A stretch of DNA of 64,000 bases. Origin: JACCXG01 sp963785755. GTDB lineage: Bacteria > Acidobacteriota > Vicinamibacteria > Vicinamibacterales > 2-12-FULL-66-21. Shown one piece after another: positions 50,045-59,399 of the stretch. The DNA is taken from assembly GCA_963785755.1 (NCBI GenBank), contig CAWAXG010000002.1:868001-932000 (forward strand). The letters are read 5' to 3'. The number at the start of each line of letters is the position of its first letter. Positions within the stretch are counted from its first letter, which is position 1. The translations under genes were made by a program, and so were the position numbers. The notes beneath the pieces were generated by a model, which saw only the letters and a list, made by a program, of their open reading frames with translations, ran no database searches and was not told the origin of the DNA.

Positions 50045-51211
50045 GGGCCGGCACCGACACGCGGCTGAGCGGTTGGAAGCGCAGGTAGGTGACGGTGCGC
50101 CACAGCCACTCCAGCGGACCGAACCGGTAGCGCGACAGCCAGGCGCGGCTGAACGCCGCTTCGACGGAGAACAGGGCCACGGCCGCGACCACATAAACGT
50201 AGGGGCGAAGCTTCAGGCCGAATCCGTACCCTGACGCGAGCACGTCGAGCAGGACGATCTGCAGCATGTAGTTCGTCAGCGCCATGCGCCCGGCGTCGCC
50301 GAAAATCCTCAGCCGGTTGTTCCACTCGGGCCGGTACGCGAGTAACAGCGCCACCGCACCGATGTAGGTCAGACACAGCCACTGATCGTCGACGAACCCG
50401 AACGCGCGAAGGAGCGGGACGGCCATCGCAGGCACGGGCAGCTGCGGCCAGGCCGGGGACACCGAACAGCTGCATGCTCCAGGCGATCGCCCACGAGAGC
50501 GCGCCGAACGTCATCCATCCAACGATCATGCGAACGTGACGTCTCGGCTCTTCCAGCACGCGGTGACGGACGGCGAGCAGGCCGAGGATGAACAACGCGA
50601 GGTTCGTGTCCGGTATGAAGTCTCGCCAGGTGTGCGGCAGTCGTGCGACGAAGAGCGCCCACCGCGCGGTGAGCAGAGTCAGGTAGGCCGGCTCCGCGCG
50701 AGGAACGTCGATCGGATTCGCGCGCCGAGGCATCGGCGCAGCCGCCCACCACGACTGGAGGGCCACAACCTCGAGAATCACCCAGCGCGCGGCGACGGCC
50801 ACGACGACGGCAGCCAGCAGTGCTCGCGTGGACCAGCGCCGCATGAAGAGCAGCGCGACTCCCCAGAAGGCGTACTCGAAGAGGATGCCGAAGCCGAAGC
50901 CGACCTCCGCGATGACGCCGAGCAGGCGCGAGCGCCGCAAGCCGCCGCAGAAACAAAGGCACCACCCGCGCGCCGCGCGCGTCGGCCCGGCGCAGCAGCA
51001 CGGCGAACCCGACACCAAAGAGGAACGCGAAGGTGCCCCACGCCTTCTGCTCGACGAATATCCACACGCCCCACCCGATCAGATCCTCGAGACCCGTGAC
51101 CTCCAGACGCATCTCCTGGTGAAAGCTGGTGAGGATCATGCCGAAGAGGGCGAGGCCGCGCAGGATGTCGAACAGGGCCACCCGCTCGGAGGCCGTCGTC
51201 GCGTCCGACAT
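50031..51211 (-). CDS. DUF418 family membrane protein with two frameshifts
   Basis: Three consecutive frames each carry part of one DUF418-type membrane protein. The N-terminal part from ATG 51211 (MSDATTASERVALFDILRGL, GWGVWIFVEQKAWGTFAFLF) runs to LRRLAALA; the middle frame has LLGVIAEVGFGFGILFEYAF and LPHTWRDFIPDTNLALFILG; the last has GFVDDQWLCLTYIGAVALLL and RMALTNYMLQIVLLDVLASG, the usual DUF418 C-terminal signature. Removing one base near 50925 and one near 50463 restores a 392-residue protein of normal family length with about 8-10 helices. Function is unknown; it is probably an acyltransferase-like or transport-related membrane protein. Confidence 0.8.
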
Positions 51212-51444
51212 GACGACGGCCCCGAGGCGAGCGCCGTCATCGCGTTCGAGAGTTGTGCGCAACGCCCGGGATACTCTCACCGCCCTCGGGTTGACACAAC
51301 TGCTGAGCTGGGCGATAATCCCTGTTTTCAACTTCGATTAGGCGAGGCCCCGGCGAGCCCAGGGCGCAGGGCGCCATGTCCTGCACGCAAACCTCGCGGA
51401 GCGTGTCCTCCGCGAGAGGTCGGACTGACCACACGCCCGTTCCG

Positions 51445-51479
51445 TTGTACTTGTTCCTTGTAACTTACAACTTGCTAAG
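51445..51479. repeat. word array (TACTTGT/TTGTAACTTACAA)
   Basis: ttgtacttgttccttgtaac and ttacaacttgctaag form a short inverted array overlapping the stop of the CHASE2-HD-GYP gene. The word matches 2596-2620 and the outer arms at 13692-13771. The neighbouring gap to DUF418 (51212-51474) shows nothing else. Confidence 0.75.
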
Positions 51480-53452
51480 ACACGCGGGCGGTCATGACGC
51501 CGTCGACTTCGCTCGAGGCTGATCGAAGGACGGACGCCGTGCGCAGGAAGGCGTCGACGACCGCGGGATCGAAATGCGTACCCGTGCCGCCGACGATGAC
51601 GTCGACCGCTTCGTCGTGCGTCAGCGGCGCGCGATAACGCCGCCGCGTGGTCAACGCATCGTAGACGTCCACCAGCGCGATCAGACGTCCGGGAATCGGA
51701 ATCTGCTCGCCGATGAGACCTCGCGGGTAGCCCTTCCCGTCCCAGCGCTCGTGATGCGTATACACGATCTCCTTCGCCATCGCGAGAATCGCGTCGTCGT
51801 GCGCGCCCACCTGGCGCTCGGCCGTGGTGATGACGTCCAGGCCGTACACCGGATGCTTTTTCATCTCCCCATATTCATCGGGGGTCAGCTCGCCAGCCTT
51901 GTTCAGCAGATGATCGGGCACGCCAACCTTCCCGATGTCGTGCAGTGGAGCGAGCTGCGAGAGTAGATCGATCCGTTGCGGTGTCAGGTACTCGCGAAAC
52001 CTCGGATGCTCACGGAGCTGCACCGCCAGCACTCTGCTGTAGCGCTGCGTCCGCCGCGAATGGCTTCCGGTCTCGGCGTCGCGGATCTCGGTCAACGACA
52101 GCAGCGACTGGATCATCAGTCGGTGAGTCACTTCGGTTTCAGTCGTCGCGAGATTGGCCCGCATGCGCTCCTGACACAGCTTCGCCACAGTCGCCGCCGC
52201 GAGCGACGTCACCACGCCGGCGATCGGAAAGACCGGCGACAGGTGCACACCGTTCGACGAGAACAGCCAGCGGGCACCAGCCCACAACACGATGACCGCG
52301 ACAGCACCAGTGACGACACCCATCATGAGGCCCGATCGGGCGACGAGCGCCGCGATCAGGACGCCCAGACCGAGGACGGACGCGATTTCGATCGCTGACG
52401 CATAGTCCGGACGGCGGATGAAATCATGGCGGAGCAGGTTGTCGGCAACCGTCGCCTGGATCTCGACGCCTGGCGTCCGCGTCCCGAACGGCGTCGACAC
52501 TTCGTCCCCGGTTCCGAGCGCGGTTGCGCCGACGAACACGACGGCGTTCTTGAACTGTTCCGGCTGCGCCTTGCCCTGCAGCAGATCGGCGGCCGAGACG
52601 TACGGATAAGCACGATCCCGACCGCGGAACCGCATCAGGAGATTGCCTTTGCCATCGAGCGTGATCGGCCGATCGTCGACGATGAGCGAGCTGGTATTCC
52701 CATCCGACAACCGCAACGCGATATCGCGGCGGCCCCTGGCCGCCAGCACCGCGGCGAGCGCCAGGCCTGGATGCAGCCGATCCTGGTTACTCGATCAGCA
52801 ACGGCACCCGGCGAAGGATCCCGTCTCCGTCTGGCGCCGCATTGAGGAACCCTGAAGCGCCGGCCTCTGTCGCCAGCGTGGGCAGGCTGCAGATGGCGCC
52901 GGTCGCGCGGGCGACGCCGACGGGGACGTCATCGCCTGCCGGTTGAAGAATCGGCAGCGTCAACGGGTGCAGCACGCAGCGATTGGACTGGCTGCTCGCG
53001 CTGTCGAATGTCATCGCATAGCCGACCACGACGCGACCCTTGCGGAGCGCGGCCGCCAGCGTGGCATCGGACGAACCGGCGAGCGCCGACGCCGCTGACT
53101 GCTCGTAGCGATCCGGCTCGGCAAAGATCATGTCGAGCGCGACGACTGCGGCGCCGAGATCGTGAGCGCGCGTGACGAGATCGGCGATGACCTCGCGGCG
53201 CCACGGCCACTGGCCAACTGCGTTCACGCTGCGCTCGTCGATATCGACGATCGTCACCGCCGAATCCGACGCGCGCGCGGCCGCAGCCGCGCGCATCATC
53301 GCGTCGTAGACGCGGTAATCGAGCTGGCCGAGAAAAGCCGGCCTGTAGATGGCGAGCGCGACGATCAGCACCGCGGGAAGCACACCGCATATCAGGACGA
53401 ACTTGCGGTCAGCCGGACCAGCAGCGGAGGATTGTTCCATGCCCGAACTCAC
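51475..53452 (-). CDS. CHASE2-sensor HD-GYP cyclic-di-GMP phosphodiesterase, frameshifted near 52788
   Basis: The first frame from GTG 53452 holds an N-terminal helix (KFVLICGVLPAVLIVALAI) and most of a CHASE2 domain (YRVYDAMMRA, VTIVDIDERSVNAVGQWPW). It stops after RRVPLLIE. The second frame continues the same domain (QPEQFKNAVVFVGATALGTG), three membrane helices, and an HD-GYP domain with HDIGK and GKGYP in the conserved places. Removing one T at 52787-52788 joins them as LLIEYQDRLHPGLALAAVLA, the typical CHASE2 ending, giving 658 residues. The product should lower cyclic-di-GMP in response to an extracytoplasmic signal. The start overlaps the OmpA gene stop as GTGA. Confidence 0.86.
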
Positions 53453-54087
53453 CTGATCACGATTTCCACACGACGATTCCGTGGCTCATGGGTCGCATCG
53501 GGCGTCTTGACGAGGAGCTCGGCCTCGCCATGCGACGTCGCCTCGACGAGCGACGGAGCAAGGCCTGTTCCGACCAGCAGGCTGCGCACGGCCGTCGCGC
53601 GTTTGAGTCCGAGCTTGTAGTTGCTTTCCGCGCTCGCCGTCGTGTCGGTGTGCCCGATGATCGTCACCTCCGGCACCGGGCGCGCCTCGATCGCCTTCAG
53701 GATGGCCGGAAACATCGCCTTCGACTGCGGCGTGAGCTCGTCGGAATCGAGCAGGAAGTACAGCGTGAAATGCTCCGCCGGCGGTGGCAGATCGGCCAGC
53801 GTCCTGCCGAACATCTTCTGCACGTCCGCGTCCGGGATGACCGCCGGCTGGGACGGTGGACGGCCTTTGAGAACGCTGGTCGACGCGCCAGCGGAAGTCA
53901 GCTCGACCTCTGTCGATCCGTCCGACACCGTGGCGCGGCCGACCGCGCCGTCTTCGGGCTCAGGGACGAGCACCACCAGGGAACGGTCTGATGGCGCGGC
54001 GGTCTTCACTTGACGCGGACCGCACGCCGACGCGAGCGCCAGCACCGGCGCGACCGACACCACGAGCTTGAACTGACGGGCTGTCAC
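53449..54087 (-). CDS. OmpA-like peptidoglycan-associated lipoprotein
   Basis: The 212-residue protein starts at GTG 54087 and has a lipobox-like signal (VLALASACGPRQ), so Cys is probably lipidated. The C-terminal OmpA domain is complete: YFLLDSDELTPQSKAMFPAI, VTIIGHTDTTASAESNYKLG, and the peptidoglycan-contact end ATHEPRNRRVEIVIR. A central linker (residues ~35-85) may reach across the periplasm. It lies between the FecR-domain gene (22 bp) and the CHASE2-HD-GYP gene (overlap), so the three form one operon, presumably an envelope-sensing unit that controls cyclic-di-GMP. Confidence 0.88.
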   Translation of the reverse strand: MTARQFKLVVSVAPVLALASACGPRQVKTAAPSDRSLVVLVPEPEDGAVGRATVSDGSTEVELTSAGASTSVLKGRPPSQPAVIPDADVQKMFGRTLADLPPPAEHFTLYFLLDSDELTPQSKAMFPAILKAIEARPVPEVTIIGHTDTTASAESNYKLGLKRATAVRSLLVGTGLAPSLVEATSHGEAELLVKTPDATHEPRNRRVEIVIR

Positions 54088-54109
54088 CTGTTGATCTGCG
54101 AACCCGAAT

Positions 54110-54553
54110 CTATGGTTGTTCCACTTGAATCGCGAGACGCGTTCCGCGCACCCCGATGATCGCCGTGGGAGTCTCCAGGCGAACCGAGTCCGGCGACAGT
54201 TTGGCGATGCGTCCCGAAACATACGCGAGCAGGCCGCGTGCGATTCTCAGCGTGAAGCCGAGCTGTGATTCGCCAGGTGCGTAGACGAATTTCTCGAGGC
54301 GAACGTCGCTGTTGGGGCCGAGCGACAGCCGCGTCTCATCTTTCAACGTTATGGCGAGCCGGCCATCAGCGCCGGTCTTCAAGCCGTCCGCTTCGAAGAC
54401 AGGCTGACCCGCGACCGCGGCCTGTTCGACACCTTGTCGAACGACGAACGCAGCACCCGAAACGGTCTTGATTCGCCCGGCCGCAGTCTGTCCGAGTGCC
54501 GGGTCAGCCGCGGCGAGAATCAAACCGACGATGGCAATGCAGAGCCTGGTCAT
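54110..54553 (-). CDS. FecR-domain exported protein
   Basis: The 147-residue protein has a signal peptide (CIAIVGLILAAADPALG) and a FecR-type domain: AAVAGQPVFEADGLKTGADG, LAITLKDETRLSLGPNSDVR, and the closing VRLETPTAIIGVRGTRLAI, whose IIGVRGT is the family hallmark. FecR domains bind other envelope proteins or peptidoglycan-associated ligands. It is the first gene of the FecR/OmpA/CHASE2-HD-GYP operon; a similar trio with adenylate cyclases in place of HD-GYP is known, which supports a signalling role. The 209-bp divergent gap to the sulfatase shows no other feature. Confidence 0.88.
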   Translation of the reverse strand: MTRLCIAIVGLILAAADPALGQTAAGRIKTVSGAAFVVRQGVEQAAVAGQPVFEADGLKTGADGRLAITLKDETRLSLGPNSDVRLEKFVYAPGESQLGFTLRIARGLLAYVSGRIAKLSPDSVRLETPTAIIGVRGTRLAIQVEQP

Positions 54554-54762
54554 TGGTGCTCAGTTAACCATACCGCCAGCTGATAGGTATTGAAGCTCAT
54601 CCGGTGTGAATTACTGTTTTCGGCCTCGATCACAGAATTGAATGTGTCAAACACACCCGGACGATGACGTGATAGAAACTCTGCTGTAATGCGTCTGATG
54701 TTGCTCGATCACACGCGCGCATTCGCTCGGGCCGGGCAATATCTCCCGTCAAAGGATTGGCC

Positions 54763-56145
54763 ATGAAAGCCGCGCTGGGACTGCTCGCTGTTACCGCCGC
54801 GCTTTCGTCTGGCGGAACCATCCGCTTCGAGCAGCCGACGGCCGCACCGATGAAGATGAATGTGGTGCTGCTCGTCATCGACGATGTGCGATGGGATTCG
54901 ATCGGGGCTGCGGGAAACCGGCTCGTGCGGACGCCGAGACTGGACGCCCTCGCTTCGGAAGGCATCCGCTTCGCTCAAGCCCGCGTCACCACGTCGATCT
55001 GCACGACGAGCCGCGCGTCGCTCCTCACCGGCCAGTACATGTCGCGTCACGGGATCGACCGGTTCGGGAAGCCGCTGACGCCTGCCGCCTTCGACCAGTC
55101 CTATATCGGGAGGCTGCGCGGCGCCGGCTACTGGGCCGGCCACGTCGGCAAGTACGATGTCGGGGCGCCGCGGCCAACCGACTTCGATTTCGTTCGCGCC
55201 TACCACGGCCGTCACTGGCTGCAGGACGCGAATGGCGAACGCGTCCACGTCACCGAACAGAACGCGCGCGATTCGCTCGAGTTCCTCCGCGCGCGGCCAC
55301 GGGATCGACCGTTCGTCCTGAGCGTCGGCTACTTCGCCGCGCACGCCGAGGACAGCGCCAAGGAACAGTATCTGCCGCAGGACTGGAGCGCGAAGTTCTA
55401 CGAGGGGGTGAAGATCCCGCCGTCGCCGCTCGGTGGCAGCGAGTTTCTCGAGGCGCTGCCGCCCTTCCTCTCGAAGGACTCGAATGAAGGGCGTGTCCGC
55501 TACCACTGGCGCTTCGATACACCCGCGCGCTATCAGGAATACATGATTCGCTACTACCGGCTCATTACCGAGGTGGATTCGGCAATCGGCCGGCTGGTCG
55601 ACGAGCTCAAGGCCCAGGGCGTCTATGAGAACACGCTGATCGTGTTCGTCGGCGACAACGGCTACTTTCACGGCGATCGCGGGCTGGCTGACAAGTGGTA
55701 TCCGTACGAACAGGCGCTGCGCGTGCCGTTGATCGTCCGGGACCCGCGGCTCGCCAACCGGCGGCGCGGAGCAACGAGAGACGAGTTGGCCCTGAACATC
55801 GACGTCGCGCCGACGATTGTCGCAGCGGCTGGTCTGCCGGTCCCGGCGGTCATGCAGGGGCGTGATCTCAGCCCGTTATACCTGTCGAACAAGGCAGCGG
55901 CCTGGCGCGACGAGTTCTTCTACGAGCACCCCACCATCACGTCCCGCGATCGCATTCCGGCATCGCAGGGCGTGATTCGCCGCGACTGGAAGTACGTCTA
56001 CTGGCCGGAATTCGAATACGAACAGCTGTTCAACCTGCGGCAGGATGAACACGAGATCCGCAATCTCGCCGCAGACGCCGGGCACGCGGGTCAGCGGACG
56101 AAAATGCGGCTCAGGCTGGAGGAGTGGCGCCGGCAGGTCCAGTGA
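54763..56145 (+). CDS. secreted sulfatase with a non-canonical CTTSR site
   Basis: The 460-residue protein starts at ATG 54763 (AAAGGA upstream) with a signal peptide. The alkaline-phosphatase/sulfatase fold is clear: NVVLLVIDDVRWDSIGAAGN (metal-binding Asp pair), TSICTTSRASLLTGQYMSRH, FVGDNGYFHGDRGLADKWYP, and VPLIVRDPRLAN. Sulfatases need a formylglycine made from Cys in CxPxR; here Cys80 is in CTTSR, with Thr in place of Pro. Either the maturase accepts it or the enzyme is inactive or of another subclass. A REP-like copy lies four bases after the stop. Confidence 0.88.
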   Translation: MKAALGLLAVTAALSSGGTIRFEQPTAAPMKMNVVLLVIDDVRWDSIGAAGNRLVRTPRLDALASEGIRFAQARVTTSICTTSRASLLTGQYMSRHGIDRFGKPLTPAAFDQSYIGRLRGAGYWAGHVGKYDVGAPRPTDFDFVRAYHGRHWLQDANGERVHVTEQNARDSLEFLRARPRDRPFVLSVGYFAAHAEDSAKEQYLPQDWSAKFYEGVKIPPSPLGGSEFLEALPPFLSKDSNEGRVRYHWRFDTPARYQEYMIRYYRLITEVDSAIGRLVDELKAQGVYENTLIVFVGDNGYFHGDRGLADKWYPYEQALRVPLIVRDPRLANRRRGATRDELALNIDVAPTIVAAAGLPVPAVMQGRDLSPLYLSNKAAAWRDEFFYEHPTITSRDRIPASQGVIRRDWKYVYWPEFEYEQLFNLRQDEHEIRNLAADAGHAGQRTKMRLRLEEWRRQVQ

Positions 56146-56149
56146 CTGT

Positions 56150-56175
56150 TGCCCTTCGACAGGCTCAGGGCAGGC
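56150..56175. repeat. REP-like element after the sulfatase stop
   Basis: tgcccttcgacaggctcagg followed by gcaggc is a full copy in forward orientation, four bases past the sulfatase stop and 25 bases before the TPR gene's stop, between convergent genes. Confidence 0.93.
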
Positions 56176-56200
56176 GCTGCTGACGCCCAAATCGACGCGG

Positions 56201-57670
56201 TCAGCTGCCGATCGTCCGCGCCTTGCTCCTCACGAAGGCGTAGTTGAAGTTGAGGCTGTTGAACTTGGCGGCCTTCGCCGCCAGAGTGGCTGCGCGAGCC
56301 GAATCGCCGGAGCCCTTCGCCGCAACCGCCATGAGGTAGAGGATCCGCGGATCCTGCTGATTCGCCTGTTTCAACTCCTGCTCGGCCTTTGCGAACTGCT
56401 TGTCCGCGAGCGCGATCGACCCCTCGAGCTCGTGCAGCTGGCGGACCTCGAACGGCCGGTTTTTCAGACCGACCTCCTTCGCGTACACAGCAGTCTTGGA
56501 CCGGGCGACTGCCAGGTCGTTTCGAGCCACGGCAACTCTGGCTTCCTCGAACAGATGATTACGACGCGTGGCGTCCTTGACCTCTGCGGGCACGCTGGCC
56601 TTATTGATGGTGGTGACAGCTTCCGTGTACTTCGCGAGCGCCTCGTCCAGCCGCCCCGCCTCGCGGAGCACGTCACCAATCAACGTGAGGTCCCCTGACA
56701 TCGTCGCGAGGTCGCCAGCCGTTTCTGCGAGGGTGTAGGCGGCTTTGATCTCCGCGATCGCCTTGTCGGTGGCGTTCTCGTGGACGTAGGTCGCGGCCGT
56801 CCAGATCTTCGCCTGACGGCGCTCGCCCGTGCTGCGCGCGATCTTCTCGAGCTTCGCGAACGTCGCCCGCGCCGCGTCATGACGATCCATGAAGAGCTGG
56901 TCGTTGCCAATCCCCACGTACAACGCGGAGAAGTTCGGATCGATCGCCAGCGCCTTCTCGTACATCTTGATCGACTCGTCGAAGCGTCCCATCTTCATCA
57001 GCAGTTCGGCGTACGAGTCGTACGGATTGGGATCGTTCGGAATCAGCTCGACGTACTTCTTGAACGCGTTCTCGGATTCGGTGTACCGGTCCTGGAAGCG
57101 ATAGGCGTATCCGAGCTGGTTGTACGGTTGCGAGAACGACGGATTGATGGCTGTGGCTTTCGTGAACGCGGCGATGGCCTTCTCGTAGTCCTGGCGGCCG
57201 AAGTAGGCGTTGCCGAGCAGATTGTGCGCTCGCTCGTCGTCCGGGAAGAGACGCACCAGCTCGATGTAGTGCGAGAGGACGGTCGCGGGCTCACCCTTCG
57301 CCCCTGCATCGAGTGCCAGGATGATTCGCCGCTCCCCTTCGCTGACCCGGTCGGCGAGCGCCACCGCGCGCGCCGTGGCCTCGAGGAACTCCTTCGTCGT
57401 ACCGGACGTGTTCGCAACGCCGACATGAGCAAGCGCAAGACCGGGGTCTTTCGTTGCCGCCTCCTTGTACAAGCGATTGGCGTCTACGGCGCGGAGCTTT
57501 TCGGCGAGGTCGCGCGCCTGGAGATACAGCTTGCGGGCCTCTTCAGATGACGTCGTCACCGGAATCTTTTTCGGTGCCGGAGCGCCTTGTCCGTGCGCCG
57601 GGCCGACGCCGATGGTCAGCGCGCAGAGGACAACACCCGCCATCCGGACCGTGCATGTCATGAGACGCAT
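56201..57670 (-). CDS. exported TPR-repeat protein
   Basis: The 489-residue protein has a signal peptide (MAGVVLCALTIGVGPAHGQG) and about eight TPRs from residue ~45 on: VDANRLYKEAATKDPGLALA, DDERAHNLLGNAYFGRQDYE, INPSFSQPYNQLGYAYRFQD, PNDPNPYDSYAELLMKMGRF, then less regular helices. It has no enzymatic domain. TPRs hold together protein complexes, so a periplasmic scaffold is likely. Start codons at 57670, 57661 and 57643 all precede the same signal peptide. Its 3' end faces the sulfatase across a REP-like element. Confidence 0.87.
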   Translation of the reverse strand: MRLMTCTVRMAGVVLCALTIGVGPAHGQGAPAPKKIPVTTSSEEARKLYLQARDLAEKLRAVDANRLYKEAATKDPGLALAHVGVANTSGTTKEFLEATARAVALADRVSEGERRIILALDAGAKGEPATVLSHYIELVRLFPDDERAHNLLGNAYFGRQDYEKAIAAFTKATAINPSFSQPYNQLGYAYRFQDRYTESENAFKKYVELIPNDPNPYDSYAELLMKMGRFDESIKMYEKALAIDPNFSALYVGIGNDQLFMDRHDAARATFAKLEKIARSTGERRQAKIWTAATYVHENATDKAIAEIKAAYTLAETAGDLATMSGDLTLIGDVLREAGRLDEALAKYTEAVTTINKASVPAEVKDATRRNHLFEEARVAVARNDLAVARSKTAVYAKEVGLKNRPFEVRQLHELEGSIALADKQFAKAEQELKQANQQDPRILYLMAVAAKGSGDSARAATLAAKAAKFNSLNFNYAFVRSKARTIGS

Positions 57671-57974
57671 CGATCACCTTCCCTTTCGGTTGTTGACCGG
57701 AGACGCTATGCCGGAACCTGCGCGCATCCAATCGGATTGGGGTGAGTTGCGGGCAGCGAGGGACGAGCCGCAAAGGGCCTGCCCTGAGCTGGTCGAAGGG
57801 CCTGGTCGAAAGAGCTTGTCACTTACAAAGTCGGTCGCTCGCGCTCAAGTCTGATCGTTCGCGGCTAACCGCCCGCCGGATTCTGGCCGGGATTCTCAGT
57901 GTTTTCTGGCACATCTCTTGACCATTGGAGGGTGTCTCCCGTGCGGCTCCCTGAATAGGGTAGGAGGTCATCCG
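57671..57974. other. divergent intergenic region with a REP-like copy
   Basis: These 304 bases hold no gene. A REP-like element with a partial second copy (ggcctgccctgagctggtcg, then cctggtcgaaag) spans 57776-57812 and a GGAGG site precedes the SH3/OMP start. This is the one REP locus not tied to a gene 3' end. Confidence 0.55.
57776..57812. repeat. REP-like element, inverse orientation, with partial second copy
   Basis: gggcctgccctgagctggtc followed by gaagggcctggtcgaaag contains one full and one partial copy of the CCTTCGACAGGCTCAGGGC family in inverse orientation, 100-140 bases before the TPR gene start. Confidence 0.85.
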
Positions 57975-58848
57975 ATGATCCGTTTCGTTCCGGCGGCAGC
58001 CCTGGCAGTCGCGTTGATGCCCTGGGCGGCGGCCGCACAAAGCACGGTGTTCACGGTCACGACGGCAACTGCCGACGTCCACAAGTCTCCGAGCGTCGGC
58101 AGCCCGACGATCGGACAGGCATTGCGCGGGCGCGAGCTCGCGGTCACGCGTGAGGTCGGCGATTGGGTGCGAGTGTCATGGCCCTCCGGGCCCGATGGCG
58201 CCGGATACGTGCGGCGCAGCCTGGGATCGCTCTCGCGTCCTGCCGCCGGTGTCGCCGGACCGGCGGCCTCTTCTTCAGCGGTTGAACCCGGCTGCGCAGT
58301 CGGCGGTCGACGTTCGAAGCGACATCGCCGCGGTTCAACGATCGAGCCTGCCGGTCCAGCGCAAGGCGCCGGCGTACCGGCTGCCGTCGCACGTGATCGG
58401 CCTTGGCGGGCTGATGAATGGCTCGGAGATCGGCTTCGGCGCCTCCGGACGCGCGTGGACGAGCAGCCGACTGGGCGTGCAAGTCGAACTGTCGCGGTTC
58501 TCGCGCACCGACGCATTGACGCTGGGCCGGGTGAACTCGGTCGTCTTTGCTCCGAGCGTGATCTATTCGGTGCGAAGCCTCGTGAGGGATTCGTTCTGGG
58601 TTCGACCCTATTTCGGCGGAGGCGCCAAGCTATCGCGTTCGACGCACAGCATCGACGCCGTGCCGGAGTCGCTCTCGGAGAACAAGACGTCCTGGCAGGT
58701 GCTGGGCGGCGGCGAGCTGACATTGCCGAACGCGCCGCGATTCGCGCTCAGCGCGGACGTCCGCTACGATTCCTCTGACGCGCCGTTCGCCGGTTTCGAA
58801 TTCGGCGGCCTGGGCTTTGCCATCGCGGGCCACTGGTACGTGAAGTAG
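57975..58848 (+). CDS. exported SH3-domain / outer-membrane beta-barrel protein, frameshifted near 58275
   Basis: ATG 57975 (GGAGG upstream) begins a signal peptide (AALAVALMPWAAAAQS). An SH3-like domain follows (residues ~25-85, TATADVHKSPSVGSPTIGQA, VGDWVRVSWP). The frame then shifts: the barrel-like rest (PSHVIGLGGLMNGSEIGFGA, SVVFAPSVIYSVRSLVRDSF, closing FEFGGLGFAIAGHWYVK) lies in another frame. One extra base in the TCTTCTTCA run near 58275 explains it and gives 290 residues. The C-terminal strands end in a hydrophobic residue pattern typical of small outer-membrane barrels. An SH3-fused barrel of this size is not a family I can name. Confidence 0.72.
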
Positions 58849-58923
58849 GCGACAAGATCGCGGGCACGCGGCGATCGCTCCCACGCTTGACCCGCGACAC
58901 GGGAAGCTGGGACGATTGCCGCT

Positions 58924-59316
58924 ATGACCCAGACGAATGCCAACGTAGTCAGCGCCTCCACGACCGCGGCGAAGCTGCCCGACGGCGTCATCGGCCTCGA
59001 TCAGCTCGAGTCATCCGATCCGGTCAGCGGGTGCCGCGTCTTCACCCACTACAACGGCCCGACCGATCAATTGAGCGGGCTGTGCGCCGGCATGTGCGTG
59101 CTCGATCCAGGGTCGAGCCCGCATCCGCCCCATCAGCATCCCGAAGAAGAGTTCATGATCGTCGCGTCCGGCACGGGGGAAATCTTCTGCGGCGGCCAGA
59201 CGACCCAGGTGGGACCCGGCGCGGTGATGTATTGCGCCGGAGAGACGATTCACGGGATCACGAATACCGGCAAGGTGCCGTTGACCTTCTACTGGTCCAA
59301 GTGGCTGGCGAAGTGA
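58924..59316 (+). CDS. cupin-domain protein
   Basis: This small cytoplasmic cupin of 130 residues has the first cupin motif PGSSPHPPHQHPEEEFMIVA, with the His/His/Glu ligands, and the second in GAVMYCAGETIHGITNTG. The metal site is therefore intact. Such proteins include dioxygenases, isomerases and sensors; the reaction is unknown. It stands between the SH3/OMP gene and a convergent VOC gene, with REP-like copies just after its stop. Confidence 0.88.
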   Translation: MTQTNANVVSASTTAAKLPDGVIGLDQLESSDPVSGCRVFTHYNGPTDQLSGLCAGMCVLDPGSSPHPPHQHPEEEFMIVASGTGEIFCGGQTTQVGPGAVMYCAGETIHGITNTGKVPLTFYWSKWLAK

Positions 59317-59329
59317 ACCGGGGCGGGAC

Positions 59330-59380
59330 GGGCCTGCCCTGAGCCTGTCGAAGGGCCTGCCCTGAGCGTGTCGAAGGGCC
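59330..59380. repeat. two tandem REP-like elements after the cupin gene
   Basis: ggcctgccctgagcctgtcg and ggcctgccctgagcgtgtcg lie head to tail, 14 bases after the cupin stop and 20 bases before the VOC gene stop. Both are inverse-orientation copies of CCTTCGACAGGCTCAGGGC. Confidence 0.92.
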
Positions 59381-59399
59381 GGCGTCTGTACGTGTCTGG

